This document shows, piece by piece, positions 60,058 through 64,000 of a stretch of 64,000 bases of DNA; positions within the stretch are counted from its first letter, which is position 1, and every line of letters starts with the position of its first letter. The translations under genes and the position numbers were made by a program. The notes beneath the pieces are model-generated. The model saw nothing but the letters and a program-made list of their open reading frames with translations, was not told the origin of the DNA and made no database searches. The stretch spans positions 124,001 to 188,000 of the forward strand of contig CAYHFW010000002.1 of NCBI GenBank assembly GCA_964355975.1. Direction: 5' to 3'. The stretch is from F1-60-MAGs104 sp964355975. Lineage in GTDB: Bacteria; Planctomycetota; Phycisphaerae; Phycisphaerales; SM1A02.

Positions 60058-62718
60058 GTGACCGCTGTTCCACCCCCTTCTCCCGACGGACATTCGACGC
60101 TCGGAAACGTGATCGACAAGACGATCGACCGTGAACTTCACGAGTCGTATCTCGTCTATGCGATGAGCACGATCACCGATCGTGCGCTGCCCGATGTGCG
60201 CGATGGATTGAAGCCATCGCAGCGCCGCATCCTTGTGGCGATGCACGATCTCAACCTGACTCCCGGGCGAAAACAGATCAAGTGCGCCAAGATTTGCGGT
60301 GACACGAGTGGTAACTACCACCCCCACGGCGAGTCGGTGATCTATCCAACGCTTGTGAATCTCGGACAATCGTGGAAGACGCGCGCGCTGCTCATCGACA
60401 AGCAAGGAAACTTCGGCTCAATCGAAGGCGATCCCCCTGCTGCGATGCGATACACCGAAGCGCGCATGACGGGACCAGCCGTCGCGATGCTCGAAGATCT
60501 CGACAAAGAAACAGTTGATTTCAAGCCAAACTACGACGATCGGCTCACTGAGCCGATGGTGCTGCCAGGCAAGTTTCCAAACTTGATGGTGAATGGATCG
60601 TCGGGCATCGCGGTCGGTATGGCGAGTTCGATGCCGCCCCACAATCTCGCTGAGATTGTGCGCGCGATTGTCGCGACGATCGACAATCCTGAGATCGATC
60701 TCGCTGGACTGCTTGCGATCGTGCCAGGCCCTGACTTTCCAACGGGCGGAACGATTGTGGGACGGCGAGGAATTGCCGAGGCTTACGCCACTGGTCGCGG
60801 ACGCCTCACCGTGCGCGGCCGCGTGCGGCATGAAACAAAGGATGGTCGCAACACGATCATCATCGAAGAGATTCCCTATCAGGTTGTGCAGAGTCTGCTG
60901 ATCGAACGCATTGTCGATGCGAAGAAAGATGATCGCATTCCTGACATCGTCGATGTGCGCAATCACTCTGGGCGCGATGCGCAGACGCGCATTCTCGTCG
61001 TCTTGCGCAAGGGTGCCGACCCTGCTGTCGTCGAACGTCAACTCTATGAGTTCACACCGCTGCAAACGACCTACAGCATCATCAACATCGCGTTGGTGAA
61101 TGGTCAACCGCGCACGCTTCCATTTCGCACGCTGATCACGAGCTACATCGATCATCGCTGCACAGTCATTCGACGGCGCACAGAGTTTCTCTTGCGTCAG
61201 GCGCGCCAGCAAGCGCATCGTCTCGAGGGTTTGGTTTACGCGGTTTGCGATATCGATGCGGTTATCGCGATCATCCGCGCATCGCGCACGCGCGAAGAAG
61301 CAATCGAAACGCTCATGATGCGCGCGTTTCGCATCGCAGAAGATCATCCCAGCGCTCCCCTCGTTCCGCAGCGCATCGCCGAAGCGAGCCGTGTCGGCGC
61401 CGGCATCAAACTGACGCGCGTGCAAGCAGACGCCATCGGTGCGCTGCGCTTGATTCAACTTGTGGGTCTCGAGATCGAGAAACTCGCGGCGGAGTTTTCA
61501 GCGCTTCTCGCAGAGATCGACGGATACGAACAGATGCTTGGCGACCCCGCGCTTGTGTTGCAGGTCGTGCGCAAAGACATCATTGAGATCGGCGCGAAGT
61601 TTGCCGACGATCGCCGCACTCAGATCGAGGCGGATGAGGCGGGCGACTTTGACCTCGCTGAACTCATCCAAGAACACGATGTCGCAATCACCGTGAGCCA
61701 CGAAGGATTTGTGAAGCGCTCACCAGTTGGAACATTCCGAACGCAAGGGCGAGGCGGCGTTGGCGTGCGCGGTTCAGACGCGAAAGATGGCGACTACATC
61801 GAGCGCGTTTTTATTGCGAGCACACACGACGATCTTCTGTGCTTCACAAACACGGGGCGCGTCTACCGCATCAAGGTCTGGCAGATTCCAGAGATGTCGC
61901 GCACCGCCAAGGGACGTGCGATCAACAATGTGGTCGAACTCAAAGAAGGCGAACGGGTCGTCGCATACCTGCCGATCAAAGACTTCGAGCGCAGCGAGGA
62001 TTACTTGTTCTTCGCTGCAGCGAGCGGTCGCATCAAACGATCCTCACTCAAAGAGTTCCGCAACGTCAATCGCAGTGGCATCATCGCAGTCGGATTGAAC
62101 GATGGCGATCGCCTCGTCAATGTCGTGCAGACACGCGGCAATGATCACATCCTGCTTGCAACAGCGCAAGGAATGTCGATCCGGTTCGACGAAAACGATG
62201 CGCGCGTGATGGGGCGAACCGCCGCGGGAGTCGGAGGAATCGATCTTTCCGATGAAGATGCTGTTGTGGGACTCGTGCGCTGCGACGACCAAGCGACGCT
62301 CTTTACATGCACCGAAAACGGCTTTGGAAAGCGCACGCCGATGACCGAGTACCTCGTTCACCAGGACGATGGTCAAACCCGCGCGCAATCGCGTGGCGGC
62401 AAGGGGCGAATTGACATCAAGACCGATGAACGCAATGGGCGGGTCGTCGCAGTGCATGCGACGCTCGAGAGCGACGATCTCATGTTCGTGTCGCGCGGCG
62501 GAATGATCGTGCGCATTCGCGCGAGCGAAGTTCGCCTCGTGGGACGAAACACACTTGGAGTTCGCGTCGTCAAGTTGCAAGAAGGCGACACTCTCGTTGG
62601 CGCAGCATGCTTTGAGTCGGACGAGCCGAGTGAATCAACTGGCAACGCCGACGCCGCGACTGAACCGAACCCGACTGAACCAAACCCGACCGATTCAAGC
62701 CCGACACTTCCACACTGA
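60058..62718 (+). CDS. gyrA: DNA gyrase subunit A
   Basis: 886 residues, GTG start at 60058. GyrA breaks and rejoins DNA in the negative-supercoiling gyrase complex. Seen: start region YLVYAMSTITDRALPDVRDG (landmarks SYLVYAMSTI, RALPDVRDGL), HPHGESVIYPTL in the quinolone-pocket helix, the active-site Tyr in AAMRYTEARM, then the C-terminal beta-pinwheel with the gyrase-specific box TQGRGGVGVRG and repeated VVAYLPI-type blades. The box identifies gyrase rather than topoisomerase IV. The position equivalent to E. coli Asp87 is Pro, as expected for this phylum. The C-terminal 45 residues are a Thr/Pro/Asn-rich tail with ENPTEPNPT-like repeats. gyrB is not in this window. Confidence 0.97.
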   Translation: MTAVPPPSPDGHSTLGNVIDKTIDRELHESYLVYAMSTITDRALPDVRDGLKPSQRRILVAMHDLNLTPGRKQIKCAKICGDTSGNYHPHGESVIYPTLVNLGQSWKTRALLIDKQGNFGSIEGDPPAAMRYTEARMTGPAVAMLEDLDKETVDFKPNYDDRLTEPMVLPGKFPNLMVNGSSGIAVGMASSMPPHNLAEIVRAIVATIDNPEIDLAGLLAIVPGPDFPTGGTIVGRRGIAEAYATGRGRLTVRGRVRHETKDGRNTIIIEEIPYQVVQSLLIERIVDAKKDDRIPDIVDVRNHSGRDAQTRILVVLRKGADPAVVERQLYEFTPLQTTYSIINIALVNGQPRTLPFRTLITSYIDHRCTVIRRRTEFLLRQARQQAHRLEGLVYAVCDIDAVIAIIRASRTREEAIETLMMRAFRIAEDHPSAPLVPQRIAEASRVGAGIKLTRVQADAIGALRLIQLVGLEIEKLAAEFSALLAEIDGYEQMLGDPALVLQVVRKDIIEIGAKFADDRRTQIEADEAGDFDLAELIQEHDVAITVSHEGFVKRSPVGTFRTQGRGGVGVRGSDAKDGDYIERVFIASTHDDLLCFTNTGRVYRIKVWQIPEMSRTAKGRAINNVVELKEGERVVAYLPIKDFERSEDYLFFAAASGRIKRSSLKEFRNVNRSGIIAVGLNDGDRLVNVVQTRGNDHILLATAQGMSIRFDENDARVMGRTAAGVGGIDLSDEDAVVGLVRCDDQATLFTCTENGFGKRTPMTEYLVHQDDGQTRAQSRGGKGRIDIKTDERNGRVVAVHATLESDDLMFVSRGGMIVRIRASEVRLVGRNTLGVRVVKLQEGDTLVGAACFESDEPSESTGNADAATEPNPTEPNPTDSSPTLPH

Positions 62719-62731
62719 GAGGATTGATGAC

Positions 62732-63070
62732 ATGCCGCTGAGCGACTGGTCCGAAAACGTCATTCTGGGTGAGATGGCTGATGAACCTGTGCTGCGAGAA
62801 GACCTCGAGGCACTCTTCGCGCGCGTCGAAACGTCTGAGACATCCTTTCATGTCGTGCTCGACATGCGCGCGGTGACCTATCTCAACTCTTCAAATCTTG
62901 CGCAGTTGCTTCAGTTGCGCAAGGGCGTCATTGCCAATCACGGGTCGCTGCACCTCTGCGGGGTTCGAGACACGGTGTGGAGCGTGCTCTTGATGACCGG
63001 GCTCGATCGCCTCTTCAAGTTCACCGACGACGTCCCCACCGCGCTTGCCGCCGCACAACTCGGACTCTAG
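62732..63070 (+). CDS. STAS-domain protein (anti-anti-sigma factor type)
   Basis: 112 residues from ATG 62732, with GAGAGG about 12 bases upstream; the frame is open upstream into gyrA, but the domain starts here. The STAS fold shows FHVVLDMRAVTYLNSSNLAQLLQLRKG, where the phosphorylatable Ser position of SpoIIAA-type proteins is NSSN, and GSLHLCGVRDTVWSVLLMTGL. Such proteins release sigma factors or regulators by binding a partner kinase. No kinase or phosphatase is coded nearby. It lies 13 bases after gyrA. Confidence 0.87.
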   Translation: MPLSDWSENVILGEMADEPVLREDLEALFARVETSETSFHVVLDMRAVTYLNSSNLAQLLQLRKGVIANHGSLHLCGVRDTVWSVLLMTGLDRLFKFTDDVPTALAAAQLGL

Positions 63071-63088
63071 CGGTCGGTCGAGAGCGTC

Positions 63089-63541
63089 ATGCGAATTCGC
63101 CGCACATCCCACGAACCGCGAATCGAACTGATTCCGCTCATCGACGTGATGATGTTCTTGCTCTCATTCTTTATCTACTCGCAGGCGCTCGCAGTGCGCG
63201 TGAGTGTCATCCCGATGGAATTGCGAAAGTTTCAGAGCGGGCAGAATGCGAAACCCTCGACCGCGGCAACGATTTCGATCGCGCTCGACGGAAAGCTCTA
63301 CTACAACCGAATTCCATGCGAGCTCAGTGACATCGTGGGACGAGTCGCCGAATCGAAGAAGGAAGATCCAAAGACCATCGTCTACATCGCGGTGGCCGAT
63401 GGACAGGGAACGGTCGATCGCGCCCCCGTCATGCAGAGCATTTGGGACAAGTTGCGTGGATGCGGACTGCAAGTGAACTTTGTTGGCAAGCCAATGGACA
63501 GTGACGCGCCGCCTCCTCCATTGCCTACGATCACCCCGTGA
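63089..63541 (+). CDS. exbD: ExbD/TolR-family biopolymer transport protein
   Basis: 150 residues. ExbD/TolR is the proton-channel partner of ExbB/TolQ that energises outer-membrane transport or envelope constriction. Seen: cytosolic RIRRTSHEPRIELIPLIDVMMF (with the conserved membrane Asp in LIDVMMF), one helix (about 13-32), and a periplasmic domain (about 45-140) with ATISIALDGKLYYNR, DPKTIVYIAVADGQGTV and VMQSIWDKLRGCGL, ending in Pro-rich PPPPLPTITP. Its stop overlaps the GTG start of the next gene by four bases. No exbB is seen upstream, so the partner is either elsewhere or just beyond the window. Confidence 0.93.
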   Translation: MRIRRTSHEPRIELIPLIDVMMFLLSFFIYSQALAVRVSVIPMELRKFQSGQNAKPSTAATISIALDGKLYYNRIPCELSDIVGRVAESKKEDPKTIVYIAVADGQGTVDRAPVMQSIWDKLRGCGLQVNFVGKPMDSDAPPPPLPTITP

Positions 63542-64000
63542 TCGCGCAGCGCAATTACAACACTCCGCTCTACTGGGGGGCACTCATTGCACTGCTGCTG
63601 CATATGGGGATTGGATTCCCGATGCTGACCGCGTCGTGGGGTGTGGGAGGCAGCAGTCCGCTGAATTCTTCGCTCGATGGAAGCAGCGAGAGCGAGCGGC
63701 GCCAACGCGAACGCCTTGAAAAGGCGCTCAAAGATGCGCAAGACAACGCAGCGCGCGACAACGAAGAAGAACTCATTCCCGGCGTCGAAAATGGATCGGA
63801 TGAGGGAATGACGTGGATCGGTTACGACGAATACCAAGAGCACCTCGCACAACATGGCGAAGTCGATCAAGCGGCGTTCACCGAGAAGGATGCTGCCGGA
63901 GGTGGTGCGCCCGCCGCTGGCGAAGTGAATCCCGCGCCAGCGCCCGCTCAGCCAATGCAGCCTGAACAACCTCAGGCGCAACCAACACCCGCGGTCGAAG
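63538..64000 (+). CDS. TonB/TolA-like envelope protein, N-terminal part (runs off window)
   Basis: 154 codons from GTG 63538, overlapping the exbD stop by four bases (GTGA) and running off the window edge. One membrane helix near the start (LYWGALIALLLHMGIGFPML) is followed by a charged helical segment (SERRQRERLEKALKDAQDN), GMTWIGYDEYQEHLAQHGE and a Pro/Gln-rich stretch (PAPAPAQPMQPEQPQAQ), the layout of TonB or TolA between ExbD and the outer membrane. The C-terminal interaction domain lies outside the window, so TonB and TolA cannot be separated. Confidence 0.82.
   Translation, partial: MIAQRNYNTPLYWGALIALLLHMGIGFPMLTASWGVGGSSPLNSSLDGSSESERRQRERLEKALKDAQDNAARDNEEELIPGVENGSDEGMTWIGYDEYQEHLAQHGEVDQAAFTEKDAAGGGAPAAGEVNPAPAPAQPMQPEQPQAQPTPAVE

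Noticed and set aside
1..64000. Prophage, insertion sequence with transposase, toxin-antitoxin pair, restriction or CRISPR-Cas locus
   Set aside because: No integrase, transposase, Cas, methylase/nuclease pair or paired small toxin/antitoxin genes were recognised in any region; base composition looks even across the window by eye.

Overview
The window looks like a chromosomal segment of a planctomycete, most likely class Phycisphaerae. The basis is a GC-rich, densely packed gene set of near-universal genes combined with lineage hints: the hpnC-hpnD-hpnE squalene pathway, lipid A synthesis through LpxI, a secreted protein ending in a two-motif dockerin-like Asp/Gly repeat, planctomycete-style cytochrome-domain secreted proteins, and a GldA/GldFG/DUF4340 transporter. 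The taxonomic call is inference from gene content; no rRNA gene is present. There is no phage, transposase, CRISPR array or tRNA that I can see. I name 48 protein-coding genes, two of them cut by the window edges.

Layout. 1-4.3 kb: the start of a sugar-phosphate isomerase, a secreted protein with an unusual CX4CH motif, a palindromic repeat cluster and a large alanine-rich lipoprotein. 4.3-8.7 kb (minus): hpnC-hpnD-hpnE-queG with 4-base or near-zero junctions, divergent from ispH, so isoprenoid precursor and squalene synthesis sit back to back. 9.8-18.7 kb: rlmN, a very large divergent indolepyruvate-oxidoreductase-like protein, a HAD phosphatase, a membrane TPR-like protein, a RluD-type pseudouridine synthase, another repeat cluster and gpsA. 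18.7-27.6 kb: a P1B metal ATPase, a cytochrome protein, class I aldolase, a divergent RNase HII, fusA and ribD. 27.6-32.7 kb (minus): a three-gene ABC/Gld-type system. 32.8-41.9 kb: a GAF/response-regulator protein, prmC, a glycosyltransferase with a small partner, putA and comM. 42-43.7 kb: two membrane proteins (TauE/SafE and VTT families).

43.7-50.4 kb (minus) is a translation/transcription-factor operon, nusA-infB-rbfA-(HhH-like protein)-yebC-lipoprotein. It is preceded by a 390-base leader with a near-consensus promoter (TTGAAA-N17-TATAAT) and a strong intrinsic terminator placed just before nusA, which suggests attenuation. 50.8-57.9 kb: a DsbD-type reductase, a dockerin-like secreted protein, a duplicated Lrp/AsnC regulator and an O-antigen-ligase-like protein. 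57.9-64 kb (plus): a LOG-family protein, lpxI, an S4-less TlyA-like methyltransferase, gyrA, a STAS protein, exbD and the start of a TonB-like partner.

The most interesting non-coding signals are (a) a composite dispersed palindromic element of two modules, present at three intergenic loci in different states of completeness, and (b) the nusA leader. The most interesting proteins are the degenerate IorA/IorB-like fusion and the HhH-GPD-like protein with a histone-H1-like tail. I did not find an obviously new defence or mobile system.
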